A stretch of 64,000 bases of DNA from Egicoccus sp. AB-alg6-2 (GCF_041821025.1 NZ_JBGUAY010000005.1:248001-312000), one strand, 5' to 3'. Numbered from the stretch's first letter, positions 29,049-38,546 are shown. Program-made: numbers and translations. The notes: generated by a model not told the origin, from the letters alone.

Positions 29049-29729
29049 TCAGATGATCTCCTCGAGATCCTCGAGGCCGAGGTCGATCATGCGCCGATGG
29101 TGGCCCTGCATGACGCCGATCGCCAGACGTTTCACACGGGTCTCGCCCGACTCGCCGTCGGCCGCGCCACCGCTGGCGAGGACGACCTTGAGCGCGTCGG
29201 TGTCGGAAACCACGCCCTGGAAGCCCTGCAGCGCCCAACCGAGCAGGTGCGCCACCAGTTGGCGGGCCCGATCGCAGGAGGTCTCGTCGCCCAACTGCCG
29301 TCGCAGATGGGCGGTGGCGAAGCGCTCGAACGGACCTCGGTCGGCGAGCGACGCGACCACCACCAGGGCGGTCTCGGGATCCAGCGAGGCGGCCAGTTCC
29401 CGCCCGAAATCCGCCGCGATCGGCAGTCCCAACGCGAAGAAGGCGCACGCGGCGAACCAGTCGTCCATCTGGACGCGATCGAAGTAGTCGTCGAAGTAGG
29501 GCTTCTGGCGGTCCATGACGGCCGCCGGCAGATCCGTGTGCCTGGCCAGTGTGTCGCGCAGCAGTGCGTAGCCGGCGTGCTCACGCACGGCCAGCTCTGC
29601 GAGTTCGTCGGCGGTGCGGGCGTCGGGAGCCAGCGCGACGGCACGTGCCGTCACCTGGAACGAGCGCAACTGGCCGTAGGCGAGGGCACCGAGCACTTCA
29701 GCGGTCGCCAGCTCGAGTTGCTCCGGCAC
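29049..29729 (-). CDS. Ferritin-like protein, MiaE_2 (tRNA-hydroxylase-like) family
   Basis: 226 aa, all-helical. '[20 protein letters not shown]', '[19 protein letters not shown]', '[20 protein letters not shown]' and '[16 protein letters not shown]' give the spaced Glu and E-x-x-H residues of a ferritin-like di-iron site. The pattern fits the actinobacterial MiaE-like family (PF13794), a relative of tRNA-(ms2io6A) hydroxylase, although tRNA modification has not been shown for this branch to my knowledge. GTG 29729 is chosen with AAGGAG seven bases upstream. It lies between the EAL-MEDS gene and the C-S lyase on the same strand. Confidence 0.75.
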   Translation of the reverse strand: MPEQLELATAEVLGALAYGQLRSFQVTARAVALAPDARTADELAELAVREHAGYALLRDTLARHTDLPAAVMDRQKPYFDDYFDRVQMDDWFAACAFFALGLPIAADFGRELAASLDPETALVVVASLADRGPFERFATAHLRRQLGDETSCDRARQLVAHLLGWALQGFQGVVSDTDALKVVLASGGAADGESGETRVKRLAIGVMQGHHRRMIDLGLEDLEEII

Positions 29730-29758
29730 GCGCGGTCTCCTTCGACGGGGCCTTCCCC

Positions 29759-31374
29759 TCAGGGTAGACAGCACGTCCCGCCGCGCGGTCCATGCGGCCG
29801 CCGGCCGCCCTCCACCGCCTGGAGGTCGCTGCGTGCCGCGACGACTCCCGTCTCGGCACCTGCCAAAGCGGCGCGCAGTTCGTCGCACTCGCGCTGCAGG
29901 TCCCGCCCTCGCCGCTCCGAGAGCGCGAGGGCGGACAGGGCGGCACGCAGTCGCTGGAGCTCGGTCGGTCCGGTGCCGCCGGGTTGGCGGCCGCCCCCGT
30001 CCTCGTCGGCGGTGACCGACCACGTGCGCCGGGCGACGGTGACGTGGGTGTGTCGCTGCGCCGCCTGCTCGAGCACCTCCGCCCCCCGATCCCGTCCGTC
30101 GTGACCGGCATCGGGCGGCTGGCTCGGGTAGCCGCAGTGCAGCGTGAGGTCCCGGCGTGTGAGCACCTCGTTCCAGGTCTCCTCCAGCGCCATCGCCGTT
30201 GCCGCCTCCCCGCGGGCGGTGAGCAGCGCCACCATCTCACCGTAGGCGACCAGGGGACGCGCGAGATCTGGGAGCAGATCGGCGATGACGCGCTCGAGGT
30301 GGTCGGCGGCCGGGAGCCCGTCGGTCAGCAACTCGGCCAGGGTCGTGTCGGCGTCCAGCTCCACCAGGCATCCGGCGAGACGTGCGGAGGCCGTGTCGAT
30401 GCCACGCTCCCGCAGGCCATGGTCGAACGCCTCCCGATGCTCGGGGGTCGCGACGATCAATGCGCTGGCGCCGGTGGCGATGGCATCGGCCAGCGCGTCG
30501 GCCACGCAGGCGACCAGTTCGTCGCGGTGTGCGTAGTAGACCGCATGGTGGTCACCGGAAGCGGCCCGGCGATGCCCCCTCGGTACGGCGGCCGACGGGT
30601 GGGTTCGCTTCGGTGCCTGGTCGGTGAGCAGTTGCCGCAATCGCATCGCGGGCATCGGCCGGTGCAGGTGGAATCCCTGCATCAGGTCGATGCCGAGGCG
30701 GTCCAGACGGCGCAGCTGCTCGTCGCTCTCCACGCCCTCGGCGACGAGTTGCAGGCCGCAGGCACGTGTCATCGTGTTGACGGCACGGACAACCGCATCG
30801 CCACCGACGCCCGCCAGCGCCTGGGTGAAGGACCGGTCGAGCTTGCAGACGTCGAAGGGCAGATCGCGCAGCCGCGCGAGCGAGGCGTAGCCGATGCCGA
30901 AGTCGTCCAGGGCGGTGCGCACCCCGATCGAGCGCAGCTCCTGCAGCACGTCGAGGCTCGCGCCACCGTCAAGGATGGCCTGCTCGGTGACCTCGAGCCA
31001 GACATCGGCGGGGTCGACACTTGCCTCGGCACAGCACGCCCGAACCTGTTCGGGCAGTGCGCCAGCCCCTGACGGCCACAGCTGGGCCGGCGCGAGGTTG
31101 ACGCTGACGTAGTGCCGTCCGGCCAACGGGCCCGCTCCGCGAGCGCGATCGACAACACCCTGCGTCCGAGTTCGTCGAGGGCGCGGGCTGCGGCGAAGGC
31201 GGGGAGAAACGCGCCCGGACCGAGCAGGCCGCGGTCGGGGTGCTGCCACCGCACGAGCGCCTCGGCGCCCGCGACGCTGCCCGTCGACGTGCGCACCATC
31301 GGTTGGTAGTGCACCACCAGCTCGTCGCGCTCGAGCGCGGCGATCACCGACCGCCGCAGCTCCTCATCCGACAT
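29759..31374 (-). pseudogene. EAL-MEDS-coiled-coil c-di-GMP phosphodiesterase, interrupted by one frameshift
   Basis: One gene split between two frames. Frame 1 (from ATG 31374) reads 'HYQPMVRTSTGSVAGAEALV' up to 'RARWPDG'. The EAL domain then continues one frame away as 'RHYVSVNLAPAQLW', 'LEVTEQAI', 'DDFGIGYASLARLRDLPFD', 'CKLDRSF', 'VAEGVES' and 'MQGFHLHRPMP'. All metal and catalytic residues of an active phosphodiesterase are present once joined. The shift lies at about 31114-31124, and restoring one G in a GG run would repair it (about 538 aa). After the EAL domain comes a MEDS-like domain (repaired residues 275-420: 'VYYAHRDELVACVADAL', 'ALIVATPEHREAF', 'LVELDADTTLAELL', 'VAYGEMVALL') and a C-terminal coiled coil. 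It may be a true mutation or a sequencing error. Confidence 0.8.
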
Positions 31375-31500
31375 CGCCCATCCTCGTCCCCCACGACCCT
31401 GCGGCAGCCACCGTCAGGTGTGCGCCGACCTGGCACCTGGTGATCATCGGCCGGGACGCGTGAGGACGGTGTGAGGTTTTCGCGGACCATCGGATGGCAA

Positions 31501-31516
31501 CCGTGAGCTCTCACGG
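31501..31516. repeat. Short inverted repeat at the kinase stop codon
   Basis: CCGTGAG-CT-CTCACGG, perfect 7-bp arms with a 2-base spacer, covers the end of the hybrid kinase gene and the start of the 136-nt gap before the EAL-MEDS gene. It is too small for a good terminator and has no T tract. It could be a regulator site for the EAL-MEDS gene or chance. Confidence 0.3.
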
Positions 31517-33934
31517 CAACGCGTCGTCCACCGCCTGCAGAAGCCGCGCGGGCGTGAACGGCTTCTCGACCACCGTGATCGACCCGGCGGGGAGGTCGCT
31601 CCGCTCGTCGAGATCGCGACGGAAACCCGACATGAACACCACCGGCAGGTCGGGTCGGACCGCACGCAGACGGTGCACGAGACCGACGCCGTCGAGCCCG
31701 GGCATCGCGACGTCGGCCAGTACCAGGTCCACCTCGTCGTCACCGAGCCGGTCCCACGCCTGCAGGGCGGCATTGCCGTCGGCGGCGCCGTGGACGACGT
31801 GGCCGTGGTCTCCCAGGATGCGCAGGGCAGCGCTGCGGACCCCGTCGTCGTCCTCGACCACCAGCACCGTCGCACGTCGTGGCGACGGTCCTTCGTCCGC
31901 ATCGAGGCCGGCGTCTTCGACCAGAGGGACCCGGCTCGCCGGCAGCACCAGGCGGACCGTGGTGCCCTCACCTGGCGCGCTCTGCAGCTCGATGGTGCCG
32001 CCCAGACGGGTGATCACGCCATGCGCGGTCGCCAGGCCGAGGCCGGTGCCCTCGCCGCGCGGCTTGGTCGTGAAGAATGGCTGGAAGGCCCGGGACTGGA
32101 CCTCCTCCGACATGCCGATCCCGTCGTCGGTCACCGTCAGCACCACGTTCGTCGACGCACCGGGGGCGTCGGCCGCCTCCCCATCGTGCGAGCGGACGGG
32201 TTCTTCGAACACGGCGACCCGGACGGTGCCCCGCGAACCGGTGGCGTCGCGGGCGTTGACGACGAGGTTGAGCACGACCTGTTCGAGCTGCCACACCTCG
32301 ACCGCCGCGACCACCGGCTCGGATGCCACCTCGGTCCGCAGGTCGACCCGATCGCCGACCGCCTGCCGCAGCAACGGCTCGAGGTGCCACACGACCTCGC
32401 GCAGGTCCGCCGCTTCCGGACGGACGGCATCGCGCCGGGAGAACAGCAACAGTTGCCGCGTGACCGAGGCGGCCCGTGCACCCGTGTACTCGACCTGACG
32501 CAGGTCTTCGGCCACCGCGTCGAGCCCGGCGTCGTCCGGACAGGCGCGTCGGTGGCCGTCGAGACCGGCCTGCGCGAAGGCGACGAAGTTGAGGACGCCC
32601 GTCATGAGGTTGTTGAAGTCGTGGGCCACGCCGCCGGCCAATTGCCCCAGACTCTCCAGACGTTGGACCTCGGCGAGACGCTCGAGCATCTCCTCGCGCT
32701 CCCGGGCGGCCCGCATCTCGGCGGTGACGTCGACACCGACGCAGCCGATGCCCTGCACCACGCCGTCGGCGTCCTCGATCGGGAACTTGGACAGCCGGAC
32801 GTCGCGCGTCACCGGCCCCGTCTCGAGCCGGAGCTGTCGGTGCACGGCGACGCGGCCGGCGATCGCGGCCCGATCCATCGCACGCAGCTGTTCGCCGACG
32901 TCGGGCCCGAAGCGGTCGGTGATGTCGGTGCCGACGAGGTCCGCCTCGCCCACGCCGACCCAGTCCGCCAGACGCTGGTTGCCGAGCACGAGGGGACCAT
33001 CCAGGCCCTTGATGTAGATCGCTGCGGGGGCGTTTCCGACCACGGCACTCAGTCGCGCGTGCGCTGCTCGAAGGGCCGCTTCGGCGCGACGTCGGATCGT
33101 GATGTCTCGGACGAGCCACTTCGCGGCCGTCCCGCCCCCGGTCGCGAAGCCGGAGACGGCGATCTCGACGGGTCGCGGCTCGTTCGTGGTGCCACCATCG
33201 AGCTCGGTCTCGACGAACGCGGTCCCCGCCCCGTGCTTCCCGAGCGCGAGCAGATCCGCGGCGGGGTCGCCGGGCGCGGTCGGGAACCATCGGCTCACGT
33301 GGGAGCCGATGAGTTCCTGGGGGGGCCGGCCGACGAACCGTCCGAACATCGGATTGGCGAGCTGCACGACGCCCTGCCCGTCGAGCACCAGGACGCCGTC
33401 GGGGGCGAGTTCGATCAACCGCTCGTAGCGGCGCGCCGCATACCGGGTGCCGATCAGCTCCCCCGCATGATCCGCCAGGATGCGCAGCGCCTGCAGCTGA
33501 TCGTCGCGCAGTCCGGTCTCTCGAGGTTCGCCGTCGATGACGCACAGGCTGCCGAACCGATGCCCGTCGCCGATGCTGATCGGCATCCCCGCGTAGAAGC
33601 GGATGAAGGGATCACCGGTGACCAGTGGGTTGTCGGTGAAGCGCTCGTCGGCGTGGGCGTCGGGGACGACCATCGGCGCATCCGACAGGATCGTGTAGCT
33701 GCAGAAGGCCGACTCGCGCGGCGTCTCGGTCATCTCCAGCCCGTACCGGGACTTGAACCACTGACGCTGCTCGTCCAGGACGGTGAGCAGCGACGTGCGC
33801 GTCCCGCAGATCTGGGCGGCCAGCCGCGTGAGGTCGTCGAACGCCTTCTCCGCGGGCGAGTCGAGCAGGTCGAACTCGCGCAGGGCCGCAAGGCGTTCGG
33901 CCTCGTCGGCAGGTCGGGGCGGCACGCGGCGCAT
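31511..33934 (-). CDS. Hybrid sensor histidine kinase (GAF-PAS-PAS-HisKA-HATPase-REC)
   Basis: 807 aa with no membrane segments, so a cytoplasmic sensor. Residues 10-170 are a GAF domain ('FDDLTRLAAQICGTRTSLLT', 'FYAGMPISIGDGHRFGSLCV'). Two PAS domains follow (from about 175 'LIELAPDGVLVLDGQG' and 300 'LSAVVGNAPAAIYIKGLDG'). The H-box is 'QLAGGVAHDFNNLMTGVL' near 437, and the ATPase has 'LNLVVNARDAT', 'VTDDGIGM' and 'GTGLGLATAHG'. A C-terminal receiver has the phospho-Asp in 'LVLADVAMPGLDG' near 740 and 'VEKPFTP'. The ATG abuts the stop of the response regulator gene (TAGATG), so the two are translated together. Signal unknown; the GAF type is often redox-, light- or ligand-responsive. Confidence 0.93.
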   Translation of the reverse strand: MRRVPPRPADEAERLAALREFDLLDSPAEKAFDDLTRLAAQICGTRTSLLTVLDEQRQWFKSRYGLEMTETPRESAFCSYTILSDAPMVVPDAHADERFTDNPLVTGDPFIRFYAGMPISIGDGHRFGSLCVIDGEPRETGLRDDQLQALRILADHAGELIGTRYAARRYERLIELAPDGVLVLDGQGVVQLANPMFGRFVGRPPQELIGSHVSRWFPTAPGDPAADLLALGKHGAGTAFVETELDGGTTNEPRPVEIAVSGFATGGGTAAKWLVRDITIRRRAEAALRAAHARLSAVVGNAPAAIYIKGLDGPLVLGNQRLADWVGVGEADLVGTDITDRFGPDVGEQLRAMDRAAIAGRVAVHRQLRLETGPVTRDVRLSKFPIEDADGVVQGIGCVGVDVTAEMRAAREREEMLERLAEVQRLESLGQLAGGVAHDFNNLMTGVLNFVAFAQAGLDGHRRACPDDAGLDAVAEDLRQVEYTGARAASVTRQLLLFSRRDAVRPEAADLREVVWHLEPLLRQAVGDRVDLRTEVASEPVVAAVEVWQLEQVVLNLVVNARDATGSRGTVRVAVFEEPVRSHDGEAADAPGASTNVVLTVTDDGIGMSEEVQSRAFQPFFTTKPRGEGTGLGLATAHGVITRLGGTIELQSAPGEGTTVRLVLPASRVPLVEDAGLDADEGPSPRRATVLVVEDDDGVRSAALRILGDHGHVVHGAADGNAALQAWDRLGDDEVDLVLADVAMPGLDGVGLVHRLRAVRPDLPVVFMSGFRRDLDERSDLPAGSITVVEKPFTPARLLQAVDDALP

Positions 33935-34648
33935 CTACGCCTCCGGCCCGTCGTCCTCTGGTGTCGGGTCCGGCTCGCGCAGCCATCGGTACCCGACCCC
34001 CACCTCAGTCGCGATGAACGTCGGGGCCGCGACGTCGTCGCCGAGCTTGTCGCGCAACTGACGCACGTACACCCGTAACTGCTGACGTGCCCGACCGCCC
34101 GCCGAGCGTCCCCACAGCCGCGTGGTCAACCAGTGGTGGGTCAGCAGCTTTCCGGGCTGCTCGACGAAGGCGAGCAGAAGATCGAACTCCGTCGGCGTCA
34201 GAGGCAGCCGTTCGTCGTCCCACCAGACGGCCCGCTTTCCGAGGTCGACGCGCAGTCGACCGAACGCCAGCGCCTCGTCCGCCAACGCCGGCCGTGTGCG
34301 CCGCATGACCGCGCGGAGCCGGGCCATCACCTCGCCCATCCCGAACGGCTTGGTGATGAAGTCGTCGGCACCCTCGTCGAGGGCTTCGATCTTGCGCGCC
34401 TCGGCGCCGTGCATCGACAGGATGATGATCGGCGTGTCGTCACGGCCGCGGAGGCGGCGGATCACCTCGACGCCGTCCATGTCCGGCAGGCCGAGGTCGA
34501 GCAGCACCAGGTCGGGTCGCCGCGTGGACGCCAGCGTCAGGCCCTCCGCACCGGTCGCTGCCAGCACCGGCTCGTGGCCCTCGAGCTCGAGACCGCGACG
34601 CAGCGCCAGCCGCACCTGCGGCTCGTCGTCGATGACCAGCGTCCGCAC
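33935..34648 (-). CDS. OmpR/KdpE-like response regulator
   Basis: 237 aa: receiver domain then winged helix. 'RTLVIDDEPQVRLALRRGL', 'LVLLDLGLPDMDGVEVIRRL' (phospho-Asp), 'IILSMHGAEARKIEALDEGA' and 'FITKPFGMGEV' make the receiver. 'RLPLTPTEFDLLLAF' and 'RVYVRQLRDKLGDD' with 'TEVGVGYRW' form the DNA-binding domain. The sequence is closest in style to KdpE. GTG 34648 is chosen because GGAGG lies seven bases upstream. There is no kdpD or kdpFABC; the coupled partner is the soluble hybrid kinase, so potassium control is not implied. Confidence 0.92.
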   Translation of the reverse strand: MRTLVIDDEPQVRLALRRGLELEGHEPVLAATGAEGLTLASTRRPDLVLLDLGLPDMDGVEVIRRLRGRDDTPIIILSMHGAEARKIEALDEGADDFITKPFGMGEVMARLRAVMRRTRPALADEALAFGRLRVDLGKRAVWWDDERLPLTPTEFDLLLAFVEQPGKLLTHHWLTTRLWGRSAGGRARQQLRVYVRQLRDKLGDDVAAPTFIATEVGVGYRWLREPDPTPEDDGPEA

Positions 34649-34742
34649 GCCCCCGCCTCCGTGCTCACCCGCTCCAGTCTGACACACCCCTGGCGCGGTG
34701 GGGGGCGCAACACAAACGATCTTCCGCATGCAGTGTCGTGTG

Positions 34743-35948
34743 TCAGCGGCTGATCTCCTCGGTGGGCGCGGCGACCCCGGGCGCCGGATCGGCGGACGCC
34801 GTCCAGGACCAGGCGTACTCCTCGCGGTCGAGTTCGCGCGCCAGTGCGGTCAGCCGAAGCGGGCGGAACGCGTCGATCATGACCGCGACCTCGTCGGTCG
34901 ACGTTGCCCCGAGACTGCCCTCGGCCAGGCCTGGTTGGGGACCGTGGGTCAGGCCGGACGGGTGCAAGGTCAGCGAGGCGACGTCGATCCCACGACGGGA
35001 GCCGAACGAACCATCGACGTAGTAGATGAGCTCCTCGGAGTTCAGGTTGGCGTGGCTGTAGGGGATCGGAACCGCCTCGGGGTGCCAGTCGACGGGTCGT
35101 GGCACGAACGAGCACACCATGAACCCGTCACCCTCGAAGGTCTGGTGCACCGGCGGAGGCGGATGGATCTGCTTCGTGAGCGGCTCCAGGTCGGCGAGAT
35201 TGAGCGTCCAGGGGTAGAGGTAGCCGTCCCAGCCGACGACGTCGCAGGGGTGGTGGGGCAGGACGTAGTCCTGCAGCCCGCCGCGGATCCGCAACGTCAC
35301 CGGGAAGTCGCCCCGCTCGTCGCGGGTGCGCAGTTCGGCGGGACCGTGCAGGTCCCGCTGGGCGAACGGGGCGTGCTCGAGCAGCTGCCCGTATCGGTTG
35401 CGGTAGCGGGCCGGCACCTCGACCATCCCCGTCGACACCAGCACCAGGTGACGCTCGGGGGCCGGGCCCGCCGGGACGAAGCGGTGGGTGATGCCGCGCG
35501 GGAGCAGGACGTAGTCGCCCTCGCGGTAGGGCAGGTCACCGAGCAGCGTCTCGACGGTTCCGCTGCCCTCGTGGACGAAGACGATCTCGTCCGCCTCGCC
35601 GTTGCGGTACCAGCCGCTCATGCCACGGTCGGGACGCGAGAGCCAGACCTCGAGGTCGTCGTTGAACGCGAGCAGGCGGCGCGCCGTCAGCGCGTCGCCG
35701 CCCGGTGGCAGCGCACGCGCGTCGAAGCAGTGGTGGACGTGGGCGTCCGGGACCCACTCCTCGCGCTCGAGCGGGCGGAAGTGCCCCACCTGGCGCAGCT
35801 GCATCGGCTGATGGAGGTGGTAGAGCGTCGACGCGGGGCCGTCGAAGCCGTCGAGACCGATCACCTCCTCGGTCAGTAACCGGCCGTCGTGCCACAGCTG
35901 GGTGTGCCGCTTGGCTGGCACCTTCCCGAACCGCTGGTAACTCGTCAT
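34743..35948 (-). CDS. hmgA: Homogentisate 1,2-dioxygenase
   Basis: Opens the aromatic ring of homogentisate in tyrosine/phenylalanine catabolism (401 aa, Fe(II) cupin). 'SYQRFGKVPAKRHTQ' is the N-terminal signature of the short bacterial form. The iron ligands fit 'YSHANLNSEELIYYVDG' (His-x5-Glu) and 'LTLHPSGLTHGPQPG'. 'GWDGYLYPWTLNLADLEPL' is a further family block. ATG 35948 is used; 12 more in-frame codons upstream look unconserved. The IclR regulator gene lies 98 nt upstream in the same direction and is the likely controller. Maleylacetoacetate isomerase and fumarylacetoacetase are not in the window. Confidence 0.9.
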   Translation of the reverse strand: MTSYQRFGKVPAKRHTQLWHDGRLLTEEVIGLDGFDGPASTLYHLHQPMQLRQVGHFRPLEREEWVPDAHVHHCFDARALPPGGDALTARRLLAFNDDLEVWLSRPDRGMSGWYRNGEADEIVFVHEGSGTVETLLGDLPYREGDYVLLPRGITHRFVPAGPAPERHLVLVSTGMVEVPARYRNRYGQLLEHAPFAQRDLHGPAELRTRDERGDFPVTLRIRGGLQDYVLPHHPCDVVGWDGYLYPWTLNLADLEPLTKQIHPPPPVHQTFEGDGFMVCSFVPRPVDWHPEAVPIPYSHANLNSEELIYYVDGSFGSRRGIDVASLTLHPSGLTHGPQPGLAEGSLGATSTDEVAVMIDAFRPLRLTALARELDREEYAWSWTASADPAPGVAAPTEEISR

Positions 35949-36046
35949 CGCTGGCCCCTGCCGGACGAAGCATGCGTCACGCATGCTGGTCCGGCGGCGA
36001 CGTCACGACACGGCGCGTGCGCGCAGCGACCGGCAGCCCGGCGACG

Positions 36047-36784
36047 TCAGGTCGCCCGGCGAGGTCGCCAGCCGAGCCGTTCGGAGATCTCACGGGCACT
36101 GCGCAGGACGCGAAGCGCGATCGACTCGGGCTCGGGCAGGCGTGAGGTGGGCGCGACGATCCCGACGGCGGCGACGGCGCGACCCGTGTGGTCGAACACC
36201 GGGGCCGCGACACCCGAGGCCCCCGGCTCGAGTTCGTCGCGGGTGTAGGCGACCCCGCGCTGCCGGACCGACTGCAACTCGGGATTGCGCGCGCCCTCGG
36301 GCAGGAAGGCGAGCAGCGCCTTGCCATGCGCGGCGATCCCCAGCGGATGCCGGAAGCCGATGCGGTAGTTCACCTGCACGAACCGGTCACCAGGCTCGAT
36401 CACCTCGACCACGACGAGGTCGTCGCGGTCACGAACGGCGAGGCAGGCGGTCTCGTTGGTGTCGTCCGACAACGCGCGCAGCGGCGGGCCGGCGAGACGC
36501 CGGACCTCGAGACCCTGGGCGGCCCGCACGCCGAGCTCGAGCATCGACAAGCCGAGGCGGTACTTGCGGGTCTCGGGGTCACGGGTGACGAAGCCCTCGC
36601 CGGTCAGCGTGTCCAGCAGCCGGTACAGCACCGCGCGGTCGAGTCCGGTCGACTCCGCCAGGCCGGAGACCGTCGCGCCGTCGCCGTGTTCACCCAGCGC
36701 GTTGAGCAGTGCGAGTCCACGCGCCAGGGTGCGGGAACCGCTGGAGCGTCGGCCGCGCTTGTCGTCGTCGTCGTCCGGTGCCAC
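36047..36784 (-). CDS. IclR-family transcriptional regulator
   Basis: 245 aa. The winged helix is residues 18-75 ('LARGLALLNALGEHGDGATV', 'STGLDRAVLYRLLDTLTGEG', 'RDPETRKYRLG'). The ligand domain has 'NETACLAVRDRDDLVVVEVI', 'HPLGIAAHGKALLAFLPEG', 'YTRDELEPGASGVAAPVFDH' and 'AVAAVGIVAP', typical of IclR. An unusual run of five Asp then Lys/Arg ('PDDDDDKRGRRSSGSR') precedes it. GTG 36784 follows AAGGA. Its place before hmgA suggests control of homogentisate catabolism; it could also act on the divergent P450 gene across the 265-nt gap. Confidence 0.92.
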   Translation of the reverse strand: MAPDDDDDKRGRRSSGSRTLARGLALLNALGEHGDGATVSGLAESTGLDRAVLYRLLDTLTGEGFVTRDPETRKYRLGLSMLELGVRAAQGLEVRRLAGPPLRALSDDTNETACLAVRDRDDLVVVEVIEPGDRFVQVNYRIGFRHPLGIAAHGKALLAFLPEGARNPELQSVRQRGVAYTRDELEPGASGVAAPVFDHTGRAVAAVGIVAPTSRLPEPESIALRVLRSAREISERLGWRPRRAT

Positions 36785-37049
36785 GTGTCGGATCCTTGTT
36801 CGTCGGCGGAGGTGCCCGCCCCAGCAACCTGGAGGGACGCCGCCCGCACACCCGAGTGCGCTCTCGCGACTTGCGAGTGTGCTGCGCGACCCGCGCACGG
36901 TCAAGCGGAGCAGCGCCCGAACGGTCGGGCCCCCTCGGTGCGGCCCTGGCTCGTGGCGCGTTGCCGTGGCCACAGGTCGGCGACCGACGGACGCGACCGC
37001 GGGCCGCGCCGGCCATGCTGGGTGTCCGCCGCAGGCACAGGAGCCGCTC

Positions 37050-38402
37050 ATGACCGCCGCCCCGGACACCGACACCCGGCCCGCCGAGGTCCCCACGGCC
37101 TCGGGCGCCGACACGACCCGCGCGGTGAGCCGGGTGCTGTTGCCGCTGATGTCGCGCGGTCTGCTGCTCCGACGCCCGCCGATGGTCGCCGGCGCCGAGA
37201 AACTCGACCTCGACCGGCGTGCTGTCCGCGAGTTGCAGCGGCTGCGGCGGGTGTACGGCCCGGGTCCGGTCCAGTTGGCGCTGCCCCGCAAGATCGCACT
37301 CGTCCTCGACCCCGAGCACGTCAAGCGCGTGCTGGCCGAGTCACCGGAACCGTTTCGGGCCGCCAACCTCGAGAAGCGCCATGCGCTGGGCCACTTCCAG
37401 CCCTACGGGGTCCTGGCAAGCCACGGTCCCCAACGCGACGATCGCCGCGCCTACAACGAGGCGGTCTTGGACACGCCCGCACCAGTGCACTGCATGGCCG
37501 AGTCCTTCCTGGTCAAGGTCCGCGAGGAGGCCGACTCCCTCCTCGCGCTCGGCGAGACGACCGGCCGCATCAGCTGGGACGACTTCATCCAGCGGTGGTA
37601 CCGGATGGTGCGACGGGTGGTCTTCGGCGATCACGCCGCCGACGACGAGGAGACCACCGAACTGCTCGGCTCACTTCGTGCCGATGCCAACTGGTCCTAT
37701 CTCAAGCCGAAGTCGCGCCGGAAGTTCGAGCGCTTCGAGGCCCGTCTGCTGCACCACCTCGTGGAAGCGGAACCGGGAAGCCTCGCCCACCTGATGGCGC
37801 GGACGCCGGCCTCGGCGGTCACCGTTCCCCACATGCAGATCCCGCAGTGGCTGTTCGCCTTCGACCCCGCGGGCATCGCCACCTGGCGTGCGCTGGTGTT
37901 GCTCGAGGGCCACCCCGAGATGATGCGGCGTACGACGGACGAGGTCGCCGACGTCGACCTCGGCTCGCCCCACGAACTGCCGTTCGCGCGGGCGTGCGTC
38001 CTCGAATCGCTGCGGCTGTGGCCGACCACACCGGGGATCCTGCGCGACACGACCGAGGAGACCACCTGGGAGACCGGCACGCTCCCCGCGGGCACGGGCA
38101 TGATCATCTTCGCGCCCTTCTTCCACCGCGACGACGAGCGGCTCGAGTTCGCCGACCGCTTCGAGCCGTCGCTGTGGATGGGCGCTCACGACCCGGATGC
38201 CTGGCCGCTGGTGCCGTTCAGTGCCGGTCCGGTCGTGTGCCCCGGCCGAAACCTGGTCCTGCTGTTGACCAGCGCCATGCTCGGGGCGCTCGTCAAAGAC
38301 CACGAGTACCGCCTGCCCGCGCGTCGCCACCTCGACGCCTCGGAGGCGTTGCCGTCGGTCTACGACCCGTTCCGGGTCGCCTTCGCGATGCGGCGACGCT
38401 GA
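37050..38402 (+). CDS. Cytochrome P450
   Basis: 450-aa heme monooxygenase with no membrane anchor, so soluble in bacterial style. The I-helix is 'FAFDPAGIATWRALVLLEG' and the K-helix ExxR is 'CVLESLRLWPTTPGILRDT'. The PERF-like region contains 'DRFEPSLW', and the heme loop 'VPFSAGPVVCPGRNLVLLL' holds the cysteine ligand. AGGAG lies six bases before ATG 37050. The K-helix and heme loop resemble the family of long, eukaryote-like bacterial P450s acting on fatty or terpenoid substrates. No ferredoxin or reductase gene adjoins, and the substrate is unknown. Confidence 0.92.
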   Translation: MTAAPDTDTRPAEVPTASGADTTRAVSRVLLPLMSRGLLLRRPPMVAGAEKLDLDRRAVRELQRLRRVYGPGPVQLALPRKIALVLDPEHVKRVLAESPEPFRAANLEKRHALGHFQPYGVLASHGPQRDDRRAYNEAVLDTPAPVHCMAESFLVKVREEADSLLALGETTGRISWDDFIQRWYRMVRRVVFGDHAADDEETTELLGSLRADANWSYLKPKSRRKFERFEARLLHHLVEAEPGSLAHLMARTPASAVTVPHMQIPQWLFAFDPAGIATWRALVLLEGHPEMMRRTTDEVADVDLGSPHELPFARACVLESLRLWPTTPGILRDTTEETTWETGTLPAGTGMIIFAPFFHRDDERLEFADRFEPSLWMGAHDPDAWPLVPFSAGPVVCPGRNLVLLLTSAMLGALVKDHEYRLPARRHLDASEALPSVYDPFRVAFAMRRR

Positions 38403-38546
38403 TCGGTCACCGACGGCCGCAGCCCGCGAATCGACGTGCCCGTCGCCTTTGCGGGTGGCCGGCTCAACCTCCGGGAGCCGACGCCCCCCGTCGCTACCAT
38501 CGCCCGCCCGCCGTCGCCGGCACCGTCCCCGATCTGGAGACCCTCC

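Noticed and set aside
31673-34078. 801-codon plus-strand frame opposite the hybrid kinase
   Set aside because: No motif, biased composition, covers two genes with complete two-component signatures.
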